Assembly: GCA_013400975.1 (NCBI GenBank)
Contig: WBMZ01003331.1
Span: 124,001 to 188,000 of the forward strand
DNA length: 64,000 nt
Source: Atrichornis clamosus
Lineage: Eukaryota; Chordata; Aves; Passeriformes; Menuridae
Direction: 5' to 3'
Positions 24,901-39,100 of this stretch are shown piece after piece. Numbering within the stretch: the first letter of the stretch is position 1; every line of letters begins with the position of its first letter. Position numbers and translations under genes: made by a program. The notes beneath the pieces were generated by a model, which saw only the letters and a program-made list of their open reading frames with translations, was not told the origin of the DNA and did not search any database.

Positions 24901-27900
24901 TTTTTAACAAAAGCAGTTTTGTCATTTTAGATGCAGCTTGATTTTGTGACAGAATTATGGTTGTATTTCCATTTGATACAGAGTCTCTATTAAAGTACAC
25001 ATGCTTTGAAGTTATAGACAAATGTAGTGTAAAATAAGATTTTTAGGTGTGGAAGTCAAAATGAATTTGAAGTATTCAGTGTTAGGATGGGGACTACCTC
25101 TAATTTTTACTTACTTTTTATTACTAGTTTACTCTATATAACTTTGTTTTAACTCTTTTTCTTGTGTTAAGCCCACTCATTGGGTGTTATTTTTAGATTT
25201 TAACCATTACATGAACTCTATTTGCAGTACAGAAAGATAAATTGGTATTTCGCACTAACATTTAGTGGTGCTTTCCAACTAACGTGACACCATTAGATGA
25301 TCCTAAAGAAAGATGGATAAATCAGAATGTATCTACAAATGGCTAAATCTGATCTAGGTTGCTGGGGAATAAGAAAAAGGTTTTATGACTTCTCAGAAGC
25401 AGTAAAAAGCCACAGATTTCTTGTGCTTCTGTAATCCACTTCTGCACAACATGTAATATATTTCTACTATTTTGGCCTCTTGCAAGGTTTTCATTATGCT
25501 GAAAACCTGTTTTTGAAACCAGCTTCAACTTAACTAGAAGAAACAGCTTCTTGTTAGTATTCACATTTCGTGTTGTCGATGGAAAACTTCCTGTTAATTC
25601 AAGCGGGCTTGATTGGTCCAAATGAAAGAGCTGCTTGTCAACAGTTTCTGAAACAGTAGGTGTGCTGGAATAGAAAGCTGGAAAATCATGAGTAATTGTT
25701 TACAACAACTGTGAAGAGAAGTGTGAATACAGATAAGTCTTTCTTTAAAAGCCTTTGAATTCAATTTGATCAAACAGTGAAATTTATATGTATATTTTGT
25801 GGTAGTCTTATTGGTTATCAAAGTATAAAAGCTAAAAGGCTTTTTTGAGTGTTATATTTAGACTTCTAGGTATGTCAGGGAATGCAACTGAAATTCTAAG
25901 TGCAAACCCAAAACTTGCAAATGAAAGGAAAATAAATACTGAAAAGATAAATAAATGAAGAAGCTTTGGTTCTGTGGAGACCTCGCAGAGAAAATGAGAG
26001 GAAGAGATTCTCTTCCAACCCTTGCCTTTATGCTAGGCTACAAGGCTTTTCAGGATCAACCAGAAAACTCAACTGTTTCAATATCAACCTTCATTTTCAT
26101 GTTAACAGAAATCTATTGGTCATCAGCATTGCCACAATGACCCTATCCTGTCTCTGTCTCTACCCTTCTTGTCTGCATTTCCACATCCTCCATGGTTTTT
26201 ACATTCCAGTAAGAAAATCTATTATTTAGATTTCTTCAATATACAACTTAAGTGGTAAAAGGCTATTATCCTGGAGATAACTACCCAGAGTACTGCAAAA
26301 TACAAGCTCTTCTTATGTCTACCAGATCGTCCTTATACTGGGTGGATTAGACTTCACGTCACCCTGTAGTGAACATATTATTAGAGTGAAGAGAAAATCA
26401 TACCTGAGCCAGAATAAATGACAAAATGTTTTTCCTTTCCTGCAACATTTTTATTCCTAAACTAGAAAGTAATACTGGATTCAGCAACAAACTTCGTCCA
26501 AGCCTGTAACTGGACTCCAGCCTAAGGTCCTAAATGCTTATTTATAAGAGTTCTGGACATGAATGTGTGACATCTGCTGACTTTTTCAGTGTAATTTATT
26601 CATCAGCAAATACACTTTTTCAGGCCTTGATGTTCCAGAAATTGCCGGATCTGTTTTTCTCAGTTCCTGTTGTGCACAGTAAGAGTAATATGATAACCTG
26701 TGACATAGGTGTATGATGTACAATACATTATTGTTTGTGAATTGGTACCACATGGCAGTATTGAGTACTGATAAGGAAGTAAGTAATTCAGGTACTCAGG
26801 AAAGAGTTTGAGTGTTGTGTAGTAAGTAAAAGCATGAATTCTTGACAGTAAAAGAGCACAGCACAAATGTGAACTTACTGCTTTTTAAACATGAACATAA
26901 CTTTTTGATTAATAGATTGGCTGCTGAGGTGGTACCATTGCTGATCCCTTCAGTTTTGCAAAAACAAGGGCAAATGCTTGGGCATTATTAAAGCTGAAAG
27001 AAGAACAAAATCTGGATTTCTAAAGAAGACAAGTAAGAACAGAAGCCTGTGTAATCCTCCACCCAACACCCTGAATTTAGAGCTGAAATCATGTGTTAAT
27101 TTCAACTAAATACAGACAAAATATTGTTGCTTGCATTATATTTTTCTAGTCCTTTATATTTTCTAGACCCTTTCCATTCTTGTGTCATGTATCATAAATT
27201 ATGTGACCTACATCCTTCCCTTTGAAGGGACCGTATCAGCCTATAGATCATGGGGATTAGAAGCTATTACTTACTGGTTTGCCTCAGACATAGTTTGCTC
27301 ATGGTTTTAGAAAAAAATTATTTGCTGTCACTGCCTTCTCATATATCTATCTAATTAATCAGGAATTCTTGTGTCTCCAGTTCTGATATAAAGTTTTAAC
27401 TAAGATAGGTAGTCAATGACTGGAATGCATTCAGGCCAGTTAATTGTCTGCAGGGGTGTAACCATACAGATGCCAAATTTCATTTCTTAACAATAATTTT
27501 CACTTTTAGATCTTTTAGGTTCATATCTCTGAACTGATTTTCCTGCTCTCGGTGTGACTGTTTGTGCTACTAATTACTAATTTTCTGTAGCAAGTAACCT
27601 AGGAGGAATGATTCTGGAGAGTGTACTGTACCCAGTTTTTAATAAATTCTTCATACTACATTATTTTTGTTTATCTTTTACATGCCATCTTTCTCTATCC
27701 TGTCATGGTAGGAAAGGTGTCCTGAATTTACTAACAAAGTAGAAGGAAGGTAGAAGAAGAGTTCATGCAAAAGGAAAATCGATGCCTTAAAGTGAGAACT
27801 ATTGATAATCTAAGAGATAAGCCAGGGCTAGAAGAAAAAGTTTAGTGTCGAGACGGTACTGCCTTTTTGATAGCTTTGTTTATTGTCTTTGAATTCTGTT

Positions 27901-28315
27901 CTCCTCTGCCTGTTCAGAGCATGTTGATAAGCTTTTCTGCGCTTTTCTTTATTTCTCTATTGTGATTTAGATGATCTTCAGCTTTGTTGAGGTGGGGAAA
28001 ATGGTTGCTGTGAACAGTATATATTTTTCTGTTACAGTAATATATTGCTATGAAGGATAAAATTTATGTGTCATAGCTTTCAAGTGCATTGCAGAATAAC
28101 ATATTTAACAATATTTAGAATATTTCACTATGCAGCTGTGCTTTCTCCCATTTAGAAATCATTGAAAAGATTATCTGCATGTAATTACCATTATTATGTG
28201 TATCACGATTTGTGTAGCAGGTTCAGAACACCTCAGAAAAATGCAAAAGTTTTCTGAAACATATAATTTTGACAATTTACTTTTTATTACTTTGGTGTTG
28301 TTGAAGGTTTTTTTA
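18907..28315. other. AT-rich intronic sequence, no gene seen
   Basis: About 9.4 kb has no recognisable repeat or coding domain beyond short A/T runs (for example the A run at about 19723-19736). Frames such as 23426-23749 (-) and 25343-25621 (-) are short and show no family resemblance. Confidence 0.55.
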
Positions 28316-29095
28316 TAGAATTGTAGAGTGGCGTTGGTTGGAATGATCCTTCAAAGATCATTTAGTTCCAACCCCCTTACCATGGTTAGGGACGTCTTCC
28401 ACTAGACCAGGCTGCTCAGAGCCCCATCCAACCTGGCCTTGAACAGTTCCAGGGATGGGGCATCAACAACTTACCTGGATGTCCTGTTCCAATGTCTCAC
28501 CGCCTTCTGAGTAAAGAATTTCTTCCTAACTTCTAATCTAAACCTGCCCTCTTTCTGTTTAAAATCATTGTCCTATGTCTTGTCACTATTGCAAGTCCAA
28601 TAGACTTGTGGCTGTTCAGCTTCACCAAGTGATCCCAAATCTGCTCTTTGCTTGTAGGTGGGAGTGACTTCAGTGCCCCCACATCCACCTGGAGGATCAG
28701 GGACTTGAGAGAACTGGGAAGCCTGACTGCTAGGTGAAGATTGAGGCTAAGATCTAATTGAGCACCTCAGCCTTCTTTGTGTCAGTCACCACGAGTTCAA
28801 CCTGCTTGCTTATTGGCAGTGTACACTCTCTTTGGACTTTCTTTTCTGACCAATGAATTTATAGAATCCCTCGTTATTCTTCACGTCCCTTACCAAGTCC
28901 TGTTCCAGATTTTGCTTGGCTTTCCTGATACCATCCTTAGACATTTGAACCATATCCCTGTACTTTCCCCAGTTCACATGTCCCTGATTCCTCTGGCTGT
29001 GCATTTCTGTCTTACTACTCAGTCTGAGGAGCAAATCTTACTCAGCCATGCTGATTTCCAGCCTGCTTTGCTCAATTTCCTACTCATCAGGATAG
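28316..29095 (-). mobile_element. CR1 LINE, internally deleted, reverse orientation
   Basis: From left to right the + strand shows the reversed tail and 3' UTR (28316 to about 28595), including CCAGGCTGCTCAGAGCCCCA and CCAACCTGGCCTTGAACAG. Next comes a short piece of the RT N-terminus (about 28600-28690), then the ORF2 linker between endonuclease and RT. The last includes a 74-codon open frame at 28810-29034 with HVNWGKYRDM, KAKQNLEQDLVRDVKNN and FYKFIGQKRKSKE. Most of the RT domain is missing between the N-terminal piece and the 3' UTR. CR1 is the main avian LINE; this copy is dead. Confidence 0.85.
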
Positions 29096-32000
29096 AGAAG
29101 TCTTGAACTCTTAAGAAAAGTGGCCTTAAAGAGCTGAATTTGTTGTTTATGTGAAACATAGAGTGCTTTGGTTTACATGGCATGGGAGGACATAGCACAT
29201 CCTTAGTGATGAATATGTATTTGATATGCCTGTGTATTTTTGTGAATCATATTTTCTGATTTTTACTTTTGACTGTCGTGTTAAGCTAGTGGGAAAAAGT
29301 ACAGAAATAGTTCCTTTGTTTCACCTGAATTGTGTGTTAGAAGGAGGGTCCTATCAAATTTTTTCAAGAAGAACCTAAATTAAATTCTATGTGACAGTTT
29401 CGGTCTCTTCATTTAAGTCTCCCATGTGGAATGAATGGAAGAGCTTAGAGAGTCCTCCACGTGCAACAGGAAAAGAGTAAGGGATCAGGAGGCTTGTAGT
29501 TAGTTAGTTTGCATGTACAGATGTTCCGCTGGAATTTACATAACCTCAGTGGATCATCCTAACTTTGACTGGTAGTAGTACCAATTCATCTGATGCAGGA
29601 AAAGCATGGAGTGCTGGTACTTGTGGTCATGACTACTATCACATTAAAGTCAACATGTTTTATTTTGCAGAATATTTCAATTTCTTACCACGATGTAAAA
29701 ATAATTTGTCTGTTTTGTCCAGTTTTCTGTTATCTTAGGTGGTGGTTAGCTGCCACCTCGCAAAATACAAAGGCTGAAAATATTAAAGAAAATCATGGTA
29801 GACAAAGTTGAGGTTGTTATTAAAGCCTCTTCCAGGAGGCCTTCTGCTTGCTTATTTTTGATTTTTGTGTACAGGCCTGATGGTGTAAAACATAGAAGCA
29901 ATTTAATGTAGCCGATTCGTGGGAGTACTTGTGTGCTTAAGCTGAATCAGATGCACGGATATCTACTGGATGTCTTCTTTTATCTCTCTATCACTGCAGT
30001 TTCACCACTGTGTTGGCATGGCATTTGATGATCCTTCAATCAGTTTTTCCCCCTTCCAAGCAGAAGTCTCTTGATAGTTGCTTTACTCCGCTCTTTCTCA
30101 CTTCTGAACATAAATGCCATAGCCCTGTGCATGAGTCATGTGAATATCTTCCTGTGCTTTCACTAAGCTCTTGAACTTTTATGTATGTACAAGGTGGAGT
30201 TTCTTTTTGTTTTGGTCATTCACTTCCTCAAGTCTTCTGGAGAAAAGATTTAGAGTCAATGATTATACACTATTGAAACAGTACACAGTTGAAATTGAGT
30301 TACAGTTTCAAAGGCATAAAATGTATTTTCTTTGAAAGAGGGTAAAATTACCTGATGTGTACCTGTAGAGACTGATATGCAAAGGAGGGGGTATCCCTAA
30401 CAATGGCAACTTAAATTATAGTCTGCTTTACCTGGGGGGGAGAGAAAAAAAAAACAACCTATGCTGGTCTTCATCCTTATTGTGTTATGAAAATTTTTTT
30501 GCTAACCTTTCTGTTTGTCTGGAATATTTTTCAAATACTCAAATTTGTGGGATTTCCTATATATTGTTTAGAATGCCTCCTTCCTTGATGATACCTTTAT
30601 TTCCAGAACATTCTCCTGATAATCAAGTTCCTCTCCTTTTTTTCTTCATCTCAATTTCCATATGCCCTTCAAAATTTGCAGACTGTTACATCTTCTTTCA
30701 ATTGTCACTTAGCCAGCTTATAAGCAGCATGCCAATATTTACCTCTGTGATCTGCTTCCATAAATTTGTCCTTACAGAGCTGCTCATGCTGCTTCTGCCT
30801 TTATTTTACTGACTGCTAATTCACCTTCTTTATTTTTGTTACTGAACCAAAAGATGTATTTCTTGTGAAATGTTACTGAGATCTTTTCAAGTTTATGCAT
30901 CTTTTCATATGTTGTTTTATGCTACTTCTTTCTTTGTCCATACAAATCAAAGTTGTATTGTTTAAATTTTCTGCCATAATGTCTCCTAAACTATCTGTAG
31001 ACTCCCTACATGTCATATGATCTTTTTTCAAGCATACAGCAACAACATTATTAGGGCATTCTGGCTTGCCTTGATTGCATCTAATTTTTTCCTTTATGCA
31101 TTTAGTTTTAATTGTGTGACTAAATCTATATGTTGCTTTTTATCTGTTGGTTTGGTGTTTATAAAAAACATTTCTTACGTTATTTTTTCTGCTGTTGTGG
31201 TGAACTGATGTGAATTTTCACACATATTTAACCTATCTTTTGAAATCTCTGCATATAAGACATGCAGCTAGTATGGAAAGACTGTTCAGCCATCTCTGCA
31301 TTTCACTTTTCTAGTATTCTCTAAACAATATGCTTTATTAATAGTAATTTATAGTAAAATATATGAACATAAAGGGATTTTACAGGTAAGTAGAGCTGAA
31401 TGATTCAGTATCCAGTTTGTTTTTAATATGTCTAGTTAGCAATTACACATCAGATAGCTTCTATTAATTTAATTTTATTAAAGGAATAATGAATTTAAGT
31501 TAAATGAAGAGTACCTGGGGAAGAATAAATTATACTAGGCCATGAAATCACTTGCCATTAAACAAAATGTCCTGATATTTTTGTACAGTTCAAATACTTT
31601 TGTATTAACTATAACGTGATTCAAAACCTGATTCAAGATAATGTGATTTGTTGGACGCGAACTATTAAGAAGGGATGGCATTTGAAAAAACCCCAAAACA
31701 TATGCTGATGATTTTCTGATGTCGTTTTGGGATACTGTCCTTGTATTGGGTCATTAATTCTATTTCAGTAAAATATCAACAAGTTTTCATAGCTATCCAC
31801 TTGGAATTTTGTAAATAATAACCTGCTTGTTTTATTCTTTAGGAATGACATTTGATTAGTGCATTTTATTGACACTGAAAACAGGCCATGTACCCTCTTT
31901 TCCAATTTTGTCTTGCAAGCAAGTGAATGCCCTTTACAGTTTCTGAATACTGAAAAACTAAAAATAATATCCTACAAAGACATTTAAAGTAATAGTGCTT

Positions 32001-32659
32001 GCTGACTAGAAGCACCTTAGTAGTATCCTGCTAGAGAAACATCTTTCAATAGGGAAATAAACACAATGCAAATAAATCTCAGTTAATCTCAGTTATTAAA
32101 AAATGGAGATTAGTTGAATAAAAAGTTAAAGGTTCTGCCAACCTTTTGCTTTTAAGCACCTGTGTGAAAGCTCTCAAGGGTATACTGTATAAATATGGGT
32201 TCTGTCACAAGCATGACTTTAAATGTTTCATGACTTCTGCTTCAAATGCTTCTACACTGCTAACAACTTCAGTATCTATAATAAGCACATTTCAAAATAA
32301 TTTTTATAAACTTGTTACTGTTTATCACTTAGCCTGTATTTAAGAAAGTAAAATTATTCCCAAAATGCAGAAAATTTTGAAACAAACGACTCTTAGTGAA
32401 TCATTTGTAAATCGTGCTTGCTGTTCTTTCTAATAAACTTTACAGAGCTTTGAACTTAATTTTTTCTGCTCATGACCTTAAAATGATTCCTCTTTTCTTT
32501 CAGAACTTGATATTGTGGCAAGGTGTCTCTGAACTATGAGTACCAGACATAACAGCCTTTCTTTGAAATTTTGTAAGACAACTTTTTGGGTTGTAAGGCA
32601 GTCTGGTGCTTGTGAGTTCAACTACTGAAGGAGTGTTCTGCTGTACAACCACTTGTGAG
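29096..32659. other. AT-rich intronic sequence, no gene seen
   Basis: I see no recognisable coding domain. A small direct duplication (ATCTCAGTTA twice) lies at about 32077-32096. The stretch 32500-32659 could be the decayed upstream edge of the next CR1, but I cannot align it with confidence. Confidence 0.5.
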
Positions 32660-33165
32660 TAGCAGGACTTGCGAAGTGGCACCTGGAGTACTGTGTTCAC
32701 TTCCAAGTTTCCCAGTACAAGAAAGACATTGACATACTGGAAACAGTCCAGAGAACAGCCAGCTCCACTAAAAGGAAAGATTGAGGGCTGGACTGGTTAT
32801 CCTAGTAAAGAGAAGGCTTGAGGAATCTTGCCCACGTGCACAGATATCTAAAGGGAGGGTGTAAAGAAAATGGGTCCAAGCTCTTTTCAGTGGTGTCCAG
32901 TGATTGAACAATGGGTAATTGTCACCACTGATCCTCTCACACCTATTGTCTACTGTCCTGTCATTGGCCATGAAGTGAAGCAATGGGTGCCATCTGAACA
33001 TGAGGAAACACGTCTTTTAGTATGAGGATGACAGACCACTGAGGCACATTGGTCAGGGGTGTGGTCCTGGACAATCTCTCGTAGGTGGTCCTGCTGGAGC
33101 AGGACAAATGACTTCCAGATGTCCCCTCTAGCTTCAACCATTTTGATATTCTGTGGTTAATTACA
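32660..33165 (+). mobile_element. CR1 LINE 3' end, + orientation, decayed
   Basis: The ORF2 C-terminal DNA is recognisable (ACCTGGAGTACTGTGTTCAC at about 32682-32701, then CAGTACAAGAAAGACATTGA, then an ACTGGAAACAGTCCAGAG stretch). It is followed by the 3' UTR, including CCATCTGAACATGAGGAAAC at about 32990. It ends CTAGCTTCAACCATTTTGAT, then ATTCTGTGG, a typical CR1 terminus. The frame is broken and internal rearrangement is likely around 32910-32985. Confidence 0.85.
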
Positions 33166-36100
33166 CAATTAAAATGTATAGTTGATAGCATCAAACATGA
33201 TTTGGCTACCTTTGTTTAGTCTTCTACAGCCAACAAAATTGTAGTGGTAGACACAGATGATGAGTAAAATCAGGCTTTTTCCTAGAAGTCTGGGTAAGTT
33301 CATCAATCAAGTAGTAAATAATGTGCTCTTGCCCTTCTTTTATCCATCTTGTGACAGCTCAGTTGAGGTAAGTGCTCTCAGATTGACTTGAAATCAGCAT
33401 TAGTAAAGACTGTGTCAGCTTATGCTGCATGATAACAAACAAGGAAATAGTTTCATAGCAGTATCATGTCCATTGAACGATAGTGGGGTGGCTGTTTTGC
33501 AAATTGATGATTTCATTAGTCTGTATTAGCTGAAATTATACCTGGTCTGCTTTGTTTGGGGCTGGATATTTAAATTTTCAAATTTTATACAGTTTTTTTT
33601 GGTCACACACACAAAAAAACCATACTTAGAGTGAGAAATAAAGCTTGCCTAGTTGACTGTGAGAGCTGGACATTCTAAAGAGAAACTGAACATTGCAAAA
33701 CTTAAATGGCTAAGAAAAACCTAACATGGAGGCAGAAATCAGTATTCCTAAAGTCATAGGACACACAATCTCTTGATATGTGAAAAGTACAGTACTTCCT
33801 AGAAGAAAATCCAAGTGTAGGAATTCATTTGTATCTTCCATTCTCAGATGACAGACAGATATAAAGCCTGTGGCTGAGAAGGTGGGAAGAACTGCATCTC
33901 TTGACCACCTGGCAGCATTCTGCCTAATGCAGCCCAGGGTTGTGCTGGCATGCTTTATGGATAGGGTAAACAATCAGGATTGTTAATACCAGAATTAACT
34001 GTTAGATTGATAGATTTGAGACATTCTCTGTTGAGAAACTTTCTGGTTCTGTGCTTTGAATCATAATGCATTTGTAGAGAAAAAGTAACGCATATATGTA
34101 TATGTAAGGAAGAAGTAACATAATTTACCTAATAAATATTGCAATTTCCATTTTGCTAGCTTAATGTTAAATGATTTCAGGCATTATTTAAAAATTCTAA
34201 ATCTTTTGCCACTCCTGTTTATAAACTACAGACCATATTCAGAATGGCTGTGTTCCTTCTTTCTCTTTTGTGGTTTCCTGCTTGGGTTTGGGGTTTTTTT
34301 CCTTTTTTTTTTCTTTTATTCTCTGAAACATGATTTTGCTGAGTGATTTTTATTCTGCTTCTTTCGTTTCTGGTCAGTATTCTAGCAGTTCTTGAGTGAA
34401 CTCCTTAACAAGGAATCTGGATGTCTGCAGTCAAGTATTGTCCCTTTTATTAGCACTCAGAAGGGGTACCTGGCAGGGTGCAGCATGTTTGTACAAGATT
34501 CCAGTTGTTAGAAAGGTTCTCTCATGATCTCTGGCTGATGCAAATCTGACCTGAAACTGATGGTTAGTTTGTGGGTGCAGGCTGCAGAAAACATGTAGTA
34601 TTAGTAGAAGAATACGGGTAGCTTCAAAACGGCTTTTCATGGATACTATTGCACTAACATTCACTACGTAAATTACTATTATGAAGAACTTGAAATATGT
34701 GTAGAAGACATAACCTTTCTGAAATGCCACATTAGTCCCTGATCCTTTATTCTCCACATCTGTCTAATGGAGATGTTGGAAAAATTAGTATGAAATACTT
34801 CCCAAATTTGTTTTACTTTAGGGCAGTGTTAATGTAAATTTGTCAAGTAAATTGACAAAAAATGTTAAAATGGCAGGAGGAAAAAGAACATAGGAACACA
34901 GCATCCTGGCATGCGTTTTGCACTTACTAGGTCACTCTAGTGACGTGCTCTCACTAGGCGTTGTTTAGTAAGTTTACTGAACTACTGATTAAGAAAATCA
35001 AACAACACAGACCTGAAAACACTCGCCACAGTCATGTACAACAAGAGCAACAGAGAAGAGGATTGGTATTGGGACAAACTTACATTTAGGAAATCTGTCT
35101 TAACAGTTTTCAGAAACTAGTGAGAGAAGCTTGGTTTGTATTGGGTCGTTACCCAGTTAAAAATAACCTTTCCAGGTCATGTAATTTTGTTTGCCGCAGT
35201 GAAATAAGTTTATTTCAGCAGAATGAGGCCGTTATTAGCTTGGCAGAGTCCACTTGTCAGAATTTTATGAAGCAGAACACCGTTTGGCTTGGAAATTCAA
35301 TAAATACTGTAATGTGAGAGGAGTTAAACTCCAAGGGCTGAAGGGGCACAGTTTTGGGAATTTGTCACAAATGCATTGTTTGACACTTCGGTTGAGAAAG
35401 TATCAGGATATATGAAGAATGATAATTAAAAATCAGGCAGACATCTCTCTCATGATACTAGGTGATGTTAAATATATGGACTGAATATAATCTTGAAGTA
35501 GAACAGCAGTAATGTAAAAAGTGAAATTAAATGCTTTGCACTTCTATTTTTTCTACTTTATTTCTGCTACATGCAGTTCTTCTAACATTGGGATTAGCAG
35601 AGGGATGGTTTACCATGGTTAGAGGATATCTACAATTAAATGTAATGCAACTATTATTGTTTAAATCAGCATGGGAAAAATTTGCTCTGTGACGTGTATT
35701 TGTCTGAAATGTGGGAGGATGATTTTCTGTCTCCAGTGGGAGAGGCGTAGGCAAAGTAATTGCTCTCCTTGCAAGGTGAAACTATGCAATTCAGTCATGT
35801 AGTAATTTTAGAGGCAGGGATGAGGTAGTCAGCGAAAATGGTTGGGGTGCCCTCAAGCTATCCAGACTTTCTGCTTGTACTTCGAACAGTATCATTTGAA
35901 ACAACTCTCTTAAAGAATTTCCTGTTCAAATAAAAAGGTTACTTTTGGATGGAGTAATTTTAGGTTTCCAGTGCTACATGGTAATATTTATAGACAATGA
36001 GCTAATTAACCTCTGAATATATGGTGGAATATTGATTATGCAATGTCATTCTGTCAAGACTGGATGTTTTTTCTTAAAGAAAGGTACATCTGACATATGA

Positions 36101-39100
36101 GTTACTGTCTTGAAATGAAATGCTAGTTGAAATGCCATGCTTTGTACTATATACAAATCAGATGAAGCTATTTTAATAATTCTCCCAAGTATTAATATCA
36201 GGTAATTTCTAGAAGGTGAAGGATTCCCATGAGGAAGTTAAGTGTTGAATCACAGAAAGAAACAGTTGTTAACATATTCTAAATTATATTATCTTTTCTT
36301 GCATGTATTATATCTCAACTGTTCAATTTGTTTTTCTTTGTTAAAATTGATGTTACCTGTACCATCACTTCATAACAGTTCCTCCCTGTGTAATGCTACT
36401 GAGTCCAAAGAATATACTGTTGTTCATTTGATCCAAGTACTACCTTCATTATTACTTGGATAATGCTAACATACTGTTTGGTATCACTACACATGTGGCA
36501 TATGAGAACAATACGGTGTTTCAATATTTGCACCTAATTTTTTTATTTTATTTTATACTTTCCTTCAGTATGCTTGTATTTGTTTTTCTTTTTTTTCTCC
36601 CCATAACAGTTGTGATCTGCATCTTTTTTTTCAGTCTGCATAGAATTGTCTTCTCTTCACTGCTCTTACTTGTGTGATGCAGAAGGCAGTGTGTTGTGGT
36701 TGATATATCTGTATGTACTATTCAGACAACTATCCTGAAGATAATAGTAACTTGTAAATCTAGTCCCCGACAAGCACTGGAGAATAGTCTCTGATGTTTC
36801 TCTCAATTAGCGTAGGATACATCTCTCTCCCTTGGAAGTAAGTGTTCTCACAGAAGAGTATGCCTTGAAGTTACTTATTCGTTTAACGGTACCAGAGGGC
36901 CACTAGTCTTAAAATGTGTCTAAGTGTAGAGACTGATTCATATGTTTTAATTACACCTTTTTTTATGTGAATATTTTTTCAAATGGCTTGCCATATAATC
37001 AAACCTCTTCAAAATGACATGAAATTATTTTATAAACTAAAAAGCAAACACTTTAATTTCCACATTAATTGCATTTGGTTAGTAGTTATAACTCTAGTTG
37101 GACATGGAAGAGATCATTCACAAATTAGTAATTCCCAGAAGGCGTTTTAGCTGGGTAAGATGTGTGCACTTACGGTATATGGACACAGCTTACCAAAAGG
37201 ATCTGTTCAGTGATATCCTGAAGCAGCAATAAACAAACATACCAGAATAATTGACACAGTTTGCTGACATTTCACAGTTTATATGCTGTCACATCTATAT
37301 TAGTTTCTGGCAGCTGTGCATACTGGTGACTAAAGATAGCTTTTTTTTTCTGTTCATTCAGTTAGTGCACTTACTGTTATCTTCATGTTTTGTGGTTTTT
37401 AAATTATTATTAAAATTAGAAGTTTTAAATCATAATTTTAAAAGTCTGCAAAAATTTTAATAAGGAAGGTTAATCAGACAAAGGTTTTATAAAGAAAACC
37501 TAAGTTATATACACCAGAGAATTAAGAAATTATGACATAACATGCTGCTGAGGTTTGCTGATATTTACAGAATATTTTCTTTTGGATTTAAAATGAATTT
37601 TTCTTTGATCATGCTACTCTTTCCAGGTTCTTCAGTACTAGCAGATACTGTACTTAGATCCAAAGGGTAGGCAGAGATTTATATTTTGATTTATTTCACT
37701 TTACATGCTACAGTTTGATTTTTCCTCAGGGTTTTTTTCTTTATTTTTAAAGGATATTTCAGCTCTCAAGGGGAAAAAAAAAAAGAAATTCTTGGTATTC
37801 TAAGCACCTGGACCAATTACGACCTGAAATCATCTGAATATTTTATCCAGACAATACTGAATTTGTACACATTATCAATATTATAATACATTTATACTTT
37901 TAGAAAGAAAATAATACTAAAATTTTATTAAATGTAGGTGTTTCTAGTTGTTGTTTGCAGTATTATTAATAAGCATTCTATTTTGAGATTTTTGTCTCAT
38001 CTAAGTGGATGGACACTAGGTGAGGACCTCCTTACATTTATGGCTGCAAGACCCACCTGCTTGATTTATTTGTCACTAAAAGAGAACTCTTTGGCATGTG
38101 GTCATCTGGACACCTCTGTTTTGTTTGGAAGTGGAAGGCGGGTGGTGTTTGAAGCATGGAGTATTGTCCTTTAACAGCAATATTTCCAGTACTGCTGAGA
38201 CCTTACAGTTCTGTTTTTTCAGCCCTCATAAACATTTCTTTTTTTGCAGATGATAACCAAGTGTAGAAGTGGATCCCACTGTAGCAGTACTTGAATACAG
38301 AGAATATGGATGTTAGCATTTGAGTTCATTTGTAGGCAACACACTAGTTAAATTCAGTGCTCTGAAGCTGACTGTGAAACGTTTGCATGTGGTTCACTGT
38401 TCATTGTTTAACCTTCTCTGTATGGGCTCAAGTAGCGTTACGGTGACAAACTAGCTTCTACTGCTGAGGCCGTGTGGTATTAAAGGAACTATTGCAGTTG
38501 TGCTGGTGTACTCCTGATGCATTCTGGAGTGACTTGCGGTGACCCTTGCCTATATTTTATCAAGTATAAGCAACTAGGAATTCAGATGTTTTTATGTGTT
38601 AAACACTCATTATCAGCCACATACAAAAGTAAAAACTCTGCCGTTAATTATAATGAAATATTTCAGGTATTTCAACAATTGCTTTTTGACTTTATATTCC
38701 ATTTTTGCTATTCTATTGTGTTAACTGACATAGCTATTGTTTTATGAATTCTCTAAGTAAATGTCTAATTGACACAGTTCACATTTTTCAACCCAAAAGC
38801 TCAGTTCACATTTTTCAACTCAACAATTTACCTAAATGAATAGGATAAGCAACACAGTTCGTGTAGATCTCACCTTAATCATCCTTGGAGCTAGCAACAC
38901 TTATTCACCATTCTATCTACCAGCAACTTTTTGCTTATCTCTGCAAACATAGTATGCAAAGTTATGCTTTACATCTCTGAAAAGATAATTTTTTGCATCC
39001 TTGTTTACCTACTGCTAAATTTAATGAAAATTTAAGGAAGGTGTATTCTGAATGAGGAATTAAAACATTTTACGTGCATTGTGAAGATTAATGACATTGG

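Noticed and set aside
28777..29106. 109-codon + strand frame
   Set aside because: Antisense shadow of the CR1 ORF2 linker.
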